Below are positions 43,326-52,794 of a DNA stretch of 64,000 bases, piece by piece. Each line of letters begins with the position of its first letter. The stretch's first letter is position 1. A program made the position numbers and the translations under genes. The notes under the pieces are model-generated. The model saw only the letters and a list, made by a program, of their open reading frames with translations, did no database searches and was not told the DNA's origin. The DNA is from DATAAP01 sp041690495. GTDB lineage: Bacteria; Pseudomonadota; Alphaproteobacteria; CACIAM-22H2. The stretch is taken from NCBI GenBank assembly GCA_041690495.1, contig JAWLHE010000002.1, positions 248,001-312,000 of the forward strand, written 5' to 3'.

Positions 43326-44963
43326 ATGGAGCGCGCGGTCAAAATCGGCGTGGTGACGACGGTCGAGGGCTCGCGCGTCATCGGAATCACGCGTGCGCCC
43401 GAGGGCGCCGCCGCAACCGCCGCGCCCGAGTACGGCGCCCTCGTCAAGATGCGCTGCCCGGATTCTCTGGTCTATGGCCTGGTCAGCAAGGTGTGGATGA
43501 ACCTGCCCCAGGTGACGATGATGCTCGAGATCGAGCTGCTCGGCGAGATCGTCGGCCGTCCCGGCACCAATGCCGGCCGCTTTCAGCGCGGCGTTTCGGT
43601 CCATCCGCGCATCGGCGTCGAGATATTCGCGGCGGATGCGGAGGACGTCGCCAGCGTCTATGCCAACGGCCGCGGCGCCGACGTGCGCATCGGGACGCTG
43701 CACCAGGACCCGGCGCGTCCCGTCCACGTCCACGTAGACAACCTTCTCGGCAAGCATTTCGCCATCCTCGGCACGACCGGCTCGGGCAAATCCTGCGCGA
43801 CGGCGCTGATCCTGCGTTCCGTGCTCGACTCGTTCCCCAACGGGCATGTCGTGATGCTCGACCCGCACAACGAGTATGCGCACGCCTTCGCCGAGCGCGC
43901 CGAGGTGCTCGACCCCACAACGGTTCGGCTGCCCTACTGGATGCTGAACTTCGCCGAGACGGCCTCGATCTTCTGCTCGCAGGACGTCGCCACGCGCGAG
44001 TACGAGCTGGCGATCCTCAAGGAGGCGATCCTCAAGGCGCGGCGCGAGTTCGCCGCGGCGCATGGCGGTCGCGCCAATGTCGGGCACATTACTGTCGACA
44101 CGCCTTCGCCCTACCTTCTCGCGGACGTGCTCGCCACGGTCGAGAAGGGACTGGGCCGTCTCGAGAAGGTCGGCGGCGCCCTGCCATATCTGCGCCTGCA
44201 GTCGCGTATCGAGGCGATGCGCGCCGACGACCGCTTCGGCTTCATGTTCTCACGCGACTTCGTCGACGATACGCTTGCCGAGATCGTCTCGCGTCTCATC
44301 CGGGTGCCCGTGAACGGCAGGCCGATCACCATCATCGACCTGTCCGGCGTGCCGTCGGAAATCGTCGACGTGCTGGTCTCGGTCATGTGCCGCATGATCT
44401 TCGACTTCGCGCTGTGGAGCGTCGAGCACCACGCGGCGCCGACGCTCCTCGTCTGCGAGGAGGCGCATCGCTACGTGCCGCGCGACGAGCGGCTTGGCTT
44501 CGAGCCGACCCGCCGTGCCATCACCCGCATCGCCATGGAAGGGCGCAAATACGGCGTCTCGCTCTGTCTCGTCTCCAACCGGCCGTCCGAGCTGTCGCCG
44601 ACCATGCTCGCCCAGTGCAACACCATCTTCGCGCTGCGCATGTCCAACCAGCAGGACCACGACTTCGTGCGCAGCGTGCTGCCCGAGGGCACCGGCGGCC
44701 TGCTCGCCGCCCTGCCGGCCCTGCGCCCGCAGGAGGCGATCGCGATCGGCGACGGCGTCAGCATCCCGCTGCGCCTGCGCTTCGACGATCTCGACGACGC
44801 CCACCGGCCGCGCAGCACCACGGCCCCCTTCGCCCATGCCTGGAAGCGTCCGGCCCTCGGCGAGGACTTCGTGCGCGACACCATCACCCGCTGGCGCCAC
44901 CAGCGCCGCGGCGCCGGCGCAAACGGCAGCGGCGGGGCAGCGCGGGCGAGTTTCATGCGCTAG
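43326..44963 (+). CDS. HerA-like ATP-binding protein (DUF87)
   Basis: This 545-residue FtsK/HerA-superfamily ATPase has the Walker A motif FAILGTTGSGKSCATALILR (about residues 150-169) and a Walker B-like LLVCEEAHRYVPRDE (acidic pair EE). It also has a HAS-barrel-like N-terminus (VGVVTTVEGSRVIGITR-type) and an arginine-finger candidate in GRKYGVSLCLVSNRP. HerA helicases usually work with the NurA nuclease in DNA-end processing. No nurA lies nearby, so the role is open. It is a single-gene unit. Confidence 0.88.
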   Translation: MERAVKIGVVTTVEGSRVIGITRAPEGAAATAAPEYGALVKMRCPDSLVYGLVSKVWMNLPQVTMMLEIELLGEIVGRPGTNAGRFQRGVSVHPRIGVEIFAADAEDVASVYANGRGADVRIGTLHQDPARPVHVHVDNLLGKHFAILGTTGSGKSCATALILRSVLDSFPNGHVVMLDPHNEYAHAFAERAEVLDPTTVRLPYWMLNFAETASIFCSQDVATREYELAILKEAILKARREFAAAHGGRANVGHITVDTPSPYLLADVLATVEKGLGRLEKVGGALPYLRLQSRIEAMRADDRFGFMFSRDFVDDTLAEIVSRLIRVPVNGRPITIIDLSGVPSEIVDVLVSVMCRMIFDFALWSVEHHAAPTLLVCEEAHRYVPRDERLGFEPTRRAITRIAMEGRKYGVSLCLVSNRPSELSPTMLAQCNTIFALRMSNQQDHDFVRSVLPEGTGGLLAALPALRPQEAIAIGDGVSIPLRLRFDDLDDAHRPRSTTAPFAHAWKRPALGEDFVRDTITRWRHQRRGAGANGSGGAARASFMR

Positions 44964-45099
44964 AGAGGGCACGGGCTGCGGAAATGATCCGCTCCGGGAT
45001 ACTTGAAGAATGGCTCCCAAGTTGCTATTAGGAAGCGGATTTTCGGGTTATCCCCTGTCCCCGAGCCGAGCCGGTCCGGATTGGACGCACTCCAGCCCT

Positions 45100-45476
45100 C
45101 CCTGACTTGTCAACGCCCGCCGGACCAGTGCGCCCTGAACGTGGTGCTGCATGGACGCTGGCTGCCGCTAGACCGCAAGTGGAACTTGCAGACGCGTGCG
45201 CTGGGACGGCACGTCGGTTCCACCGTCATCGTCGACCGGCAGGGGCAGGAGCGCACCAAAGCGGCGGTGATCGTCCATTACACGACCTCGCTGAAGCCGT
45301 GGCTCTACACGATGGAGCACCGGCTGAAGGACCTGTACTGGCGCCATCTGAAGAAGTCGCCGTGGAAGGATTACCGGCCGCCCGACCGGTATCCGCATTC
45401 GATCCTCTGCAAGATGCTCGAACGATACTGTCCGCCGTTATTGCCGCCCTATCTCTGGCTGCGACGCTTCGCCTGA
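45100..45476 (+). pseudogene. 5'-truncated glycosyltransferase family 8 remnant
   Basis: The encoded stretch PPDQCALNVVLHGRWLPLDR and VIVHYTTSLKPW, followed by YWRHLKKSPWKDYRPPDRYP, matches the C-terminal third of GT8-type sugar transferases (QDALN, VHF-type metal/nucleotide site and xPWxxY end). The N-terminal Rossmann part with the DxD motif is absent. The HerA-like gene ends at 44963, and 44964-45100 is unrelated. The frame has no convincing start. It is best read as a decaying gene fragment left by deletion. Confidence 0.6.
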
Positions 45477-45577
45477 AGGATCGCGTCCGGTTGGCTCCGC
45501 TCGCAGCGCTTGCCGACGTTCCGATCTCCGGCCAAATTGCCGCGAGCCGCTACGCCTGCGTGAACGAGGAAAGTCCC

Positions 45578-46042
45578 GTGCCGCCACCGAACGACGATGC
45601 CGCCTCCACCCAGGAGATCAAGACGCTGGAGGTCGACATCACCTTCGGCGACTGCGACCCGTTCCAGATCGTCTTCTACCCGAACTATTTCCGCTGGTTC
45701 GACCAGGCGACGTGGAAGCTGTTCGAGGCGGCCGGGCTGCCGCCCGAGGTGCTGCGCGAGCGCTACAACGTGACCGGCCACCCGCTGGTCAAGGCGGGCG
45801 CTGCGTTCTCGGCGCCGTCGAAACCCGGCGAGCAGCTCACCATCTACAGCCGTTTCGCGCGCTGGACGACGCGGTCGTTCGAGATCGTGCATCGCGGGAT
45901 CAGGCGCGACGGCAAGCTGGCGGTCGAAGGAAGCGAGACGCGCGTGCTCGCGACGCCGGATTCGGGTTCGCCCTCGGGCATCCGCGCCGTCGCCATTCCG
46001 GAAGAGATCATCGCGCGATTCCAGAGCCCCGGCCGGACCTAG
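45578..46042 (+). CDS. acyl-CoA thioesterase (4-hydroxybenzoyl-CoA thioesterase type)
   Basis: This 154-residue hot-dog-fold thioesterase opens TLEVDITFGDCDPFQIVFYP, with NYFRWFDQATWKLFEAAGLP. The catalytic Asp in FGDCDP and the downstream Tyr-Pro-Asn match the 4HBT subgroup. VTGHPLVKAGAAFSAPSKPG and IVHRGIRRDGKLAVEGSETR complete the fold. The substrate is unknown. GTG 45578 follows GAGGA with a seven-base gap. It is convergent with the zinc deacylase gene and overlaps it by four bases. Confidence 0.87.
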   Translation: MPPPNDDAASTQEIKTLEVDITFGDCDPFQIVFYPNYFRWFDQATWKLFEAAGLPPEVLRERYNVTGHPLVKAGAAFSAPSKPGEQLTIYSRFARWTTRSFEIVHRGIRRDGKLAVEGSETRVLATPDSGSPSGIRAVAIPEEIIARFQSPGRT

Positions 46043-47043
46043 CCGCGGTACTCGGTCGCGAGATGCGCCACGCAGTCGCCACGCTCGACGCGGCCGAGAT
46101 GGCGCTTGCAGATCACCATCCCCGCCGTCCTGAAGTGACACGGCACCGGCTCGCGCGCCGGGTTGTCGACGAAATGCACCTGGCCGCAGGGCTGGCCCTT
46201 CTCGACCCAGGCGCCGAGCTCGACGAACGGCTCGAACAGGCCGGGCTCGGGCGCATAGACGTAGTAGTCGCGCCCGCGCACTTCCATCAGCCGCGTCGGC
46301 TGCGCCGGAGGTGCGTCTGCGGGCCTGGTCACGCCGGCATGGGCGAGCAGGTTGCGAATGCCGCGCTCGACCGTAGCGACGCCGTCGATCGAGACCTTGC
46401 CGGCACCGCCGAACTCGCCGCCGAGCGCCACGAGCTTGCGCCGCAGCGCTGCGACCGATGACAGCCTCTGGTCCGGCGAATAGGCCCAGATCAGGCCGAG
46501 GGGCGCTCCGAATGCCTTGAGCGCCGCCATTGCCCGCGCGTCGAGATCGGCATCGTTGCTGACGCGCATCGAGCAGAACGGCACATATTCCAGCGACGTG
46601 CCGCCGGCATGCAGGTCGTGGTGGAAGTCCGCCATCGGAAACAGGACGGTATCGATGTAATGGGCGATGGCGTGGGTTGCCGTACCCTCCGCGCTGCCGG
46701 GGAAGGCGCGGTTGAGATTGCCGCCGTCGATCGGCGACACGCGGGTGCCTGTCATTGCCGCCGGCAGGTTCGCCGCCGGCATGATGATGACGCGGCCCCT
46801 GACGTCCTTCGGCTCCAGGCTGCGGATCAGCTTGCACAGCGCGATCGGACCCTCGTACTCGTCGCCGTGGTTGCCGGCCATCAGGAAGACCGTCGGGCCG
46901 GCACCGTTCCTTATCACGGCGATGGGGATGGTGATCGTTCCGTAGGCAGAGCGCGTCACCGAATGCGGCAGGTGGAGCCAGCCGACCTGCTTGCCCTCCG
47001 CCTCGTAATCGACATCGGTGAAGATCATGGTCCGCTGTTCCAT
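46039..47043 (-). CDS. zinc deacylase of the succinylglutamate desuccinylase/aspartoacylase family, copy 1
   Basis: This 334-residue M14-like hydrolase would remove an N-acyl group from an amino acid or diamine. VFLMAGNHGDEYEGPIALCK gives the first zinc His and Glu. NLNRAFPG and DFHHDLHAGGTSLEY give the substrate Arg and a zinc His, and ALGGEFGGAGKVS the catalytic Glu. It resembles DoeB, the N-acetyl-diaminobutyrate deacetylase of ectoine breakdown. DoeA is not present here. Its paralogue is at 52795-53802. It is divergent from the ABC solute-binding protein gene. Confidence 0.85.
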   Translation of the reverse strand: MEQRTMIFTDVDYEAEGKQVGWLHLPHSVTRSAYGTITIPIAVIRNGAGPTVFLMAGNHGDEYEGPIALCKLIRSLEPKDVRGRVIIMPAANLPAAMTGTRVSPIDGGNLNRAFPGSAEGTATHAIAHYIDTVLFPMADFHHDLHAGGTSLEYVPFCSMRVSNDADLDARAMAALKAFGAPLGLIWAYSPDQRLSSVAALRRKLVALGGEFGGAGKVSIDGVATVERGIRNLLAHAGVTRPADAPPAQPTRLMEVRGRDYYVYAPEPGLFEPFVELGAWVEKGQPCGQVHFVDNPAREPVPCHFRTAGMVICKRHLGRVERGDCVAHLATEYRG

Positions 47044-47204
47044 TTTCGACGCGCTCCGTCCGGTTCTCGTGCCGGCGGAAGTTGACAACCGCGTATGGCG
47101 CTGCGCAACCTTTTCCTTTAAAGGGGACGCGCCGGTGCGCCGCCATGCACTGCATGGATGTTCGCGCTGCGACCGCGCCCAGGGGAGAACGAAAGGAACG
47201 AAGC

Positions 47205-48764
47205 ATGTCCGACCGCCGTCTCTTGAAAGCCACTTTTGCATTGTCGCTCGCCGTCGCGGCCGGAACGCTCGGCTGGAGCGATGCGATCGCCGCGCCGAAA
47301 CGCGGCGGCACGCTGATTTTCGGGCAGGAGGCGCCACCGCCGACCCTCGATCCGCATTTCTCGACGTCGATCTCTACGCGCAACATCGCGATGCACATCT
47401 TCGAGCAGCTCGTCACGCGCGACGAGAACAATGACGTGATCCCGGAACTGGCGGAGAGCTGGACGGTCAGCGACGACGGCCTGACCTACACGTTCAAGAT
47501 CCGCGGCGGGGTGAAGTTCCACAATGGCAAGGACCTGACCTCCGCCGACATCAAGGCATCCTACGAGCGCTACAAGCGCATGGCGCTGGCGAAAGTGACG
47601 CTAGCGTCGGTCGCGTCGATGGAGGCGCCCGACGCGTCGACCTTCGTCATCAAGCTGACGAAGCCCATCCCTGTCTTTCTCGAGGAATTGTCGGCCTTCG
47701 TCGTGCCGATCGCGATCCTGCCGTCCGAGCAGGCTGACCGCGCGGGCGGCAAGATCGACCTGATCGGCACCGGTCCGTTGCAGTTCGTCGAATGGGTGCC
47801 CGACAGCCATATCCGCCTCAAGCGCTTCGAGGCCTACAAGCCCGACGAACGCTACAAGGGCTCCAACGGCTTTGGCGGGCGCAAGGAGATCTGGTTCGAT
47901 ACGGTCGACTTCAAGCTGGTCAGGGAGCCGGGCGCACGCGTTGCCGGTATCGAGTCCGGCCAGCTCCACATCATTGAGGATCTTCCGCCGGAATCGGCCA
48001 AGCGCCTGGCGACGAACAAGGACGTCAAGATTCACGACCTCAAGAACTTCTGGCTGCATGCCGCCTGGGTGAACCATCACCGCGCGCCGACCAATGACCT
48101 GCGCGTACGCCGCGCAATGCAGATCGCGCTCGACATGGAAGAGATCATGGAGTTCTCGACCGACGGCGCGTACACCCTGCAGCCAGGCCTGCAGTATCCC
48201 GGCAACCCGTACTACGTCACCACGGGCGCCGAGTATTACAACAAGAAAGACCCGAAGGGCGCGGCCAAGCTGCTGAAGGAAGCGGGCTACAAGGGCGAGG
48301 AGCTCGTCATCGTCACGAACTCCAGCTACCAGAGCATGAACAAGGCGGCCCAGGTCGCGGCCGAGCAGCTCAAGGCCGCCGGCTTCAAGGTCCGCGTCGA
48401 CGTGTTCGACTGGGCGACCGCGATGGCGCGCCGGAAGGACAAGGAGGCGTGGAACCTGTGGTTCACGGGGCAGGGGACCGGACCGTCGGTTGGCCCATTC
48501 GCGGCCCTCAAGGACGTGGTGTCGCCGCAGACCAACCAGGTCGTGCCCGACAAGACGCTCGATGCGATCTTCGCCGAGATGGTCGGCGGCACGACCTTCG
48601 AGACGCGGAAGGCGAGCTTCGCCAAGTTCCAGGCGCGGGTCTACGACCAGGTCCATTTCCTTAAGTTCGGCGATCTGATCCGCAAGCAGGCGGCGCGCGC
48701 GAACGTGCAGGGCTTCGTGCCGTACCGCATCCCGCGCATGTGGAACGTCTGGATCGAGGGCTAG
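47205..48764 (+). CDS. ABC transporter solute-binding protein, family 5 (peptide/nickel type)
   Basis: This 519-residue periplasmic binding protein has a signal peptide (LLKATFALSLAVAAGTLGW, cleavage near AIAA) and the family 5 fold. KRGGTLIFGQEAPPPTLDPH and VTRDENNDVIPELAESWTVS, with YTFKIRGGVKFHNGKDLTS, are the standard N-terminal signatures. NGVKFH.G.-type and DLRVRRAMQIALDMEEIM follow. Family 5 proteins bind di/oligopeptides, nickel, opines or N-acyl amines. The deacylase genes on both sides of the transporter argue for an acylated amino substrate. Confidence 0.92.
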   Translation: MSDRRLLKATFALSLAVAAGTLGWSDAIAAPKRGGTLIFGQEAPPPTLDPHFSTSISTRNIAMHIFEQLVTRDENNDVIPELAESWTVSDDGLTYTFKIRGGVKFHNGKDLTSADIKASYERYKRMALAKVTLASVASMEAPDASTFVIKLTKPIPVFLEELSAFVVPIAILPSEQADRAGGKIDLIGTGPLQFVEWVPDSHIRLKRFEAYKPDERYKGSNGFGGRKEIWFDTVDFKLVREPGARVAGIESGQLHIIEDLPPESAKRLATNKDVKIHDLKNFWLHAAWVNHHRAPTNDLRVRRAMQIALDMEEIMEFSTDGAYTLQPGLQYPGNPYYVTTGAEYYNKKDPKGAAKLLKEAGYKGEELVIVTNSSYQSMNKAAQVAAEQLKAAGFKVRVDVFDWATAMARRKDKEAWNLWFTGQGTGPSVGPFAALKDVVSPQTNQVVPDKTLDAIFAEMVGGTTFETRKASFAKFQARVYDQVHFLKFGDLIRKQAARANVQGFVPYRIPRMWNVWIEG

Positions 48765-48789
48765 TGCTCACCCTGCGGGCTCGTCGCTG

Positions 48790-48990
48790 GCTGCGCGACC
48801 CTCACCCGGCCCTCTCCCGCCTGGGGGAGAGGATCCCGGGAGCGCGCTGGGGTGCGTCTCTTCTCCCGCCTGCGCGTTCCTCGACTCGCCACCTCGACCT
48901 TCATCCCGCGCTTGTCGAAGTGTGAGGCTGACGGAGGCGGCTCGGGGCGAGGAAGGCGAAGGATGAGGGTGATGCCGCCCTTCGCAATCT
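48790..48990. repeat. dispersed intergenic repeat-like sequence
   Basis: The gap between the binding protein and permease genes holds CCCTCACCCGGCCCTCTCCC GC-rich sequence with a CTCTCCC/GGGGAGAG dyad. It also holds a second part, with CCTTCATCC and its inverse GGATGAGGGTG, flanking an inverted stretch. Both parts resemble short REP-like elements scattered in many alphaproteobacterial genomes. No gene is present. Confidence 0.5.
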
Positions 48991-49004
48991 GTAAAGTCTA
49001 GCGC

Positions 49005-49955
49005 ATGGCCGAATTCATCGTGCGGCGGCTGATCGCCGCCGTGCCCGTACTTTTTCTGGTGACGCTGATCGCGGCGTCGATCATGCAGCTCGTTCCGGGC
49101 GATCCTGCCGCGGTCATGGCGGGACAGAGCGCAACCGATATCGAGATCGCGCGCCTGCGCGAGCAGCTCGGACTCGACCGGCCGTTCATCGAGCGCCTCG
49201 TCGAATGGTACATGGGCCTCGCGCACGGCGATCTCGGCCACTCCATCCTGCTCAACCGGCCGGTGACGCAGGCGATCTTCGAACGCGTGCCCGTCACCCT
49301 GGCGCTCGCCGGGTTCGGCCTGTTCCTGACCATCGCGCTGGGCGTGCCGCTCGGCGTCATCGCGGCGTTGCGTCCAAATACCTGGATCGACCAGCTCGTG
49401 CTGACCATTGCCCTCATCGGTGTCTCGGTGCCGAATTTCTGGCTCAGCCTGATGCTGATCGTGCTGTTCGGCGTCATGCTCGACTGGCTGCCGGCGGGCG
49501 GCTACATCCCGTTCGGCGACGATCCCATGGGCTGGGTGCAATGCCTGATCCTGCCCGGATTCTCGCTCGCGCTGCTGCAGGTCGGACTGCTCGCGCGCAT
49601 CACCCGGGCGACGATGCTCGAGGTGCTGCGCCAGGACTACGTACGGACCGCGCGCGCCAAGGGCCTTCCGTCGTTCATGGTGATCGGCAAGCATGCGCTG
49701 AAGAACGTCATGGTGCCGGTCGTGACGGTGATCGGCATCAGCTTCGGCCTGCTGCTGTCGGGCTCGGTTGTGATCGAAACGGTGTATTCGATCCCCGGCA
49801 TGGGGCGGCTGCTGGCGAACGCGATCTTCGGCCGCGACTATCCGCTGATCCAGGGCGGTCTGCTGATCACCGCGGCGGCCCTCGTGATCCTGAATCTGGC
49901 AGTAGACCTCCTCTACGCACTGCTTGATCCGCGGGTGAAATATGGCCGCGGTTGA
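49005..49955 (+). CDS. ABC transporter permease, DppB type
   Basis: This 316-residue integral membrane permease has six helices. MAEFIVRRLIAAVPVLFLVT is the typical DppB start. The EAA loop TMLEVLRQDYVRTARAKGLP (EAA-x3-G-type, here ARAKG) contacts the ATPases. It would form the channel with the next gene. It overlaps the following permease by 14 bases, and the cluster is one operon with the binding protein and two ATPases. Confidence 0.93.
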   Translation: MAEFIVRRLIAAVPVLFLVTLIAASIMQLVPGDPAAVMAGQSATDIEIARLREQLGLDRPFIERLVEWYMGLAHGDLGHSILLNRPVTQAIFERVPVTLALAGFGLFLTIALGVPLGVIAALRPNTWIDQLVLTIALIGVSVPNFWLSLMLIVLFGVMLDWLPAGGYIPFGDDPMGWVQCLILPGFSLALLQVGLLARITRATMLEVLRQDYVRTARAKGLPSFMVIGKHALKNVMVPVVTVIGISFGLLLSGSVVIETVYSIPGMGRLLANAIFGRDYPLIQGGLLITAAALVILNLAVDLLYALLDPRVKYGRG

Positions 49956-50826
49956 AGCCGCCGCCGTGGCCGCGGCGTCACCCGCGCGCGCGGCGCCGTT
50001 GTGGCGCCGGCTGCTGCGGCACCGCCTCTTCGTCACCGGCTCGATCCTGTTCGGCCTGATGCTGATCCTGGCGCTATTTGCCGACCTGCTGTCGATATTG
50101 CCGCCGGAGAAGATGCAGGTCCGGTTCCGCTTCCGCCGGCCGGAATGGGCGTTCCCGCTCGGCACCGACAATTTCGGCCGCGACATCTGGAGTCGCCTTG
50201 TCTTCGGCGCGCAGCTGTCGCTGGCGATCGGCTTTGCCGTCGTCATCGTCACGGGCCTCGCCGGCACCGCGATCGGTCTCGCCGCCGGCTATTTCCGCCG
50301 CCTGGACAATCCGCTGATGCGCGCCATGGACGCGCTGATGGCGTTCCCCGCCATCCTGCTGGCGATCGCGATCGCGGCGGCGCTGGGACCGTCGGCGATC
50401 AACGCGGTCATCGCGCTGTCGGCGGTCTACACGCCGCGCACCGCGCGCATCGTGCGCTCCACCGTTCTGGTGGTGCGCGAGATGGAATACGTGCAGGCGG
50501 CGCTCGCCTGCGGGGCGCGGCACGGCTGGATCATCTGGCGCCACATCCTGCCCAACAGCCTGGCGCCGCTGCTGGTGCAGCTCACCTTCATCTTCGCCTA
50601 TGCCGTGCTCGCCGAGGCGATCCTCAGTTTCCTCGGCGTCGGTCCGCCGCCGCCCACGCCGACCTGGGGCAACATGATCGCCGAGGGAAAGGACTATTTG
50701 CGCGAGGCTCCGCATATCGCGTTGTTCCCAGGGCTGGCTGTCGCGATCACGGCGCTGGGGCTGAATCTCCTCGGCGACGGCCTGCGCGACGTTCTCGATC
50801 CGAGGCTGCGGGTTCAGCATGGCTGA
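49942..50826 (+). CDS. ABC transporter permease, DppC type
   Basis: This 294-residue second permease has an N-terminal cytoplasmic tail, then the DppC signatures HPLGTDNFGRD-type (AFPLGTDNFGRDIWSRLVFG). The EAA loop is EMEYVQAALACGARHGWIIW, with RHILPNSLAP. Six helices are expected. It starts inside the previous gene and its stop overlaps the ATPase start by eight bases (50819-50826), so all are translationally coupled. Confidence 0.93.
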   Translation: MAAVEAAAVAAASPARAAPLWRRLLRHRLFVTGSILFGLMLILALFADLLSILPPEKMQVRFRFRRPEWAFPLGTDNFGRDIWSRLVFGAQLSLAIGFAVVIVTGLAGTAIGLAAGYFRRLDNPLMRAMDALMAFPAILLAIAIAAALGPSAINAVIALSAVYTPRTARIVRSTVLVVREMEYVQAALACGARHGWIIWRHILPNSLAPLLVQLTFIFAYAVLAEAILSFLGVGPPPPTPTWGNMIAEGKDYLREAPHIALFPGLAVAITALGLNLLGDGLRDVLDPRLRVQHG

Positions 50827-51802
50827 ACCGCTGCTGACCATCGAGGACCTGCGCGTCGTGTTCGGCCCGCCCGGGCGCGAGCAGGTCGCCGTCGACGGCG
50901 TCAGCCTCACACTCGATGCCGGCGAGGTGCTCGGTATCGTCGGCGAGTCGGGATCGGGCAAGAGCCTGACCGCGCTGTCGATCCTGCGGCTGGTGCCGAG
51001 CCCGCCCGGTCGCATCGAGGCCAAGGCGATCCGCTTCATGGGCCGCGACCTGCTTGCGCTCGACGAGCGGCGCATGAACGAGGTGCGCGGTGCCGACATC
51101 GCGATGATCTTCCAGGAGCCGATGTCCGCACTCAATCCGGTCTTCACGATCGGCGAGCAGATCTCCGAGACGCTCCGCATACACGAGGGGCTCGACCGCA
51201 ACGCGGCGCGACTGCGCTCGCTCGAGCTGCTGAACAAGGTCGGGATCAGCAATCCCGAGCAGCGGCTAAGCCAGTACCCGCACGAGTTGTCGGGCGGCAT
51301 GCGCCAGCGCGTTATGATCGCCATAGCGCTCGCTTGCCGCCCCAAGCTGCTAATCGCAGATGAGCCGACGACCGCGCTGGACGTGACGATTCAGGCGCAG
51401 ATCCTGTCATTGCTTCGGGACCTCCAGCGCGAGCTCGGCATGGCGGTGCTGCTGATCACCCACGATCTTGGCGTCGTGGCGCAGGTCGTCGATCGCGTAT
51501 CGGTCATGTATGCCGGTCGCGTCGTCGAGGAGGGGAGCGTCGGCGCCGTGTTCGAGCGGCCGTCGCATCCGTATACGCGGCTGCTGATGGAGAGCATTCC
51601 CTCGCTCGACCACGACCGCGACCGGCTGCCGACAATACCGGGCATGGTGCCGAGCCTCGCCAACCTGCCCCCGGGCTGCCGCTTCCATCCGCGCTGCCCG
51701 GCGGCGCGCTCGTCCTGTGCCGCGCGCCCGCCCGCATTCGTTCCGATGGAGGAGGGCCATCGTGCGGCTTGCATCGCGTTGACGGAGTACCGGCATGGCT
51801 GA
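50819..51802 (+). CDS. ABC transporter ATP-binding protein, DppD type
   Basis: This 327-residue ATPase has Walker A GESGSGKSLTALSIL, signature LSGGMRQRVMIAIAL and Walker B LLIADEPTTALD. The C-terminal oligopeptide-ABC extension has CRFHPRCPAARSSCA with cysteines, typical of the DppD/OppD subfamily and its Fe-S or metal-binding tail. It pairs with the next gene as a heterodimeric motor. Overlap with the following gene is eight bases (51795-51802). Confidence 0.95.
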   Translation: MAEPLLTIEDLRVVFGPPGREQVAVDGVSLTLDAGEVLGIVGESGSGKSLTALSILRLVPSPPGRIEAKAIRFMGRDLLALDERRMNEVRGADIAMIFQEPMSALNPVFTIGEQISETLRIHEGLDRNAARLRSLELLNKVGISNPEQRLSQYPHELSGGMRQRVMIAIALACRPKLLIADEPTTALDVTIQAQILSLLRDLQRELGMAVLLITHDLGVVAQVVDRVSVMYAGRVVEEGSVGAVFERPSHPYTRLLMESIPSLDHDRDRLPTIPGMVPSLANLPPGCRFHPRCPAARSSCAARPPAFVPMEEGHRAACIALTEYRHG

Positions 51803-52781
51803 GCCGCTGCTCTCCGTGCGCGGGCTGGCCAAGCACTTCCCGATCATGCGCGGAATGCTGTTTCCGCGACCGGTCGGAGCGGTGCGCGCCGTGGATGGCG
51901 TGGATTTCGATGTCGCCGCCGGCGAGACGCTGGCCCTGGTCGGAGAGAGCGGCTGCGGCAAGACCACGACCGGACGACTGGTGCTGCGGCTGATCGAGCC
52001 GACGGCTGGGGCCGTCCACTTCGCCGGCGAAGAACTGCTCGGCCTGTCGCCGGACGCGATGCGTCAGCGCCGACAGCAGATGCAGATCATCTTCCAGGAC
52101 CCGTACGGCTCGCTGGACCCGCGCATGACGGTGGCTGAAATCCTCGACGAGCCGCTGCGCATCCACAAGGCCGGCAATCGCGCCGAGCGCCGCAAGCGGG
52201 TGATGGAGCTGCTCGACGTCGTGGGATTGCCGCGCGAGCACGCGACCCGCTATCCGCACGAGTTCTCCGGCGGGCAGCGCCAGCGCATCGGCATCGCCCG
52301 CGCGCTTGCCCTGCGACCGCGGTTCATCGTCTGCGACGAGCCGGTCTCGGCACTCGACGTGTCGATTCAGGCGCAGATCATCAACCTGATGGCGGATCTG
52401 CAGAAGGAATTCGGGCTCGCCTATCTGTTCATCGCGCACGACCTCGGCGTGGTGAAGCATGTCTCAGACCGCGTCGCGGTCATGTATCTCGGCCGCATCG
52501 TCGAGATCGCCGACAAGCGCCGGCTCTACGCGGCGCCCAAGCACCCTTATACCCAGGCGCTGCTCGCCGCCGTGCCGGTGCCGCGCCCGGCGGCGCGGCA
52601 AGCTATCACGCCGCTGCTGGGCGAGATTCCGAGCCCGAGCGCTCCGCCGTCGGGTTGCCACTTCCATACGCGCTGTCCGTATGCCGTTGCGCGCTGCCGC
52701 GCCGAGGCCCCGGCGCTGCGTGAACTGTCGAGCGGCCATCGCGCCGCCTGCCATTTTGCCGAGCCGGACACGGCCGGCTAG
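51795..52781 (+). CDS. ABC transporter ATP-binding protein, DppF type
   Basis: This 328-residue ATPase has Walker A VGESGCGKTTTGRLVLRL and signature FSGGQRQRIGIARAL. Walker B is FIVCDEPVSALDVS. GCHFHTRCPYAVARCRAEAP closes the C-terminal domain. The DppF-type SLDPRMTVAEILDEPLRIH loop is present. It completes the five-gene importer. The deacylase gene starts 14 bp later, so breakdown of the imported substrate is likely encoded in the same transcript. Confidence 0.95.
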   Translation: MAEPLLSVRGLAKHFPIMRGMLFPRPVGAVRAVDGVDFDVAAGETLALVGESGCGKTTTGRLVLRLIEPTAGAVHFAGEELLGLSPDAMRQRRQQMQIIFQDPYGSLDPRMTVAEILDEPLRIHKAGNRAERRKRVMELLDVVGLPREHATRYPHEFSGGQRQRIGIARALALRPRFIVCDEPVSALDVSIQAQIINLMADLQKEFGLAYLFIAHDLGVVKHVSDRVAVMYLGRIVEIADKRRLYAAPKHPYTQALLAAVPVPRPAARQAITPLLGEIPSPSAPPSGCHFHTRCPYAVARCRAEAPALRELSSGHRAACHFAEPDTAG

Positions 52782-52794
52782 ACGCGAGGGGATG

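Noticed and set aside
48768..50267. 499-codon minus-strand frame opposite the permeases
   Set aside because: Antisense to two conserved permease genes; charged low-complexity translation.
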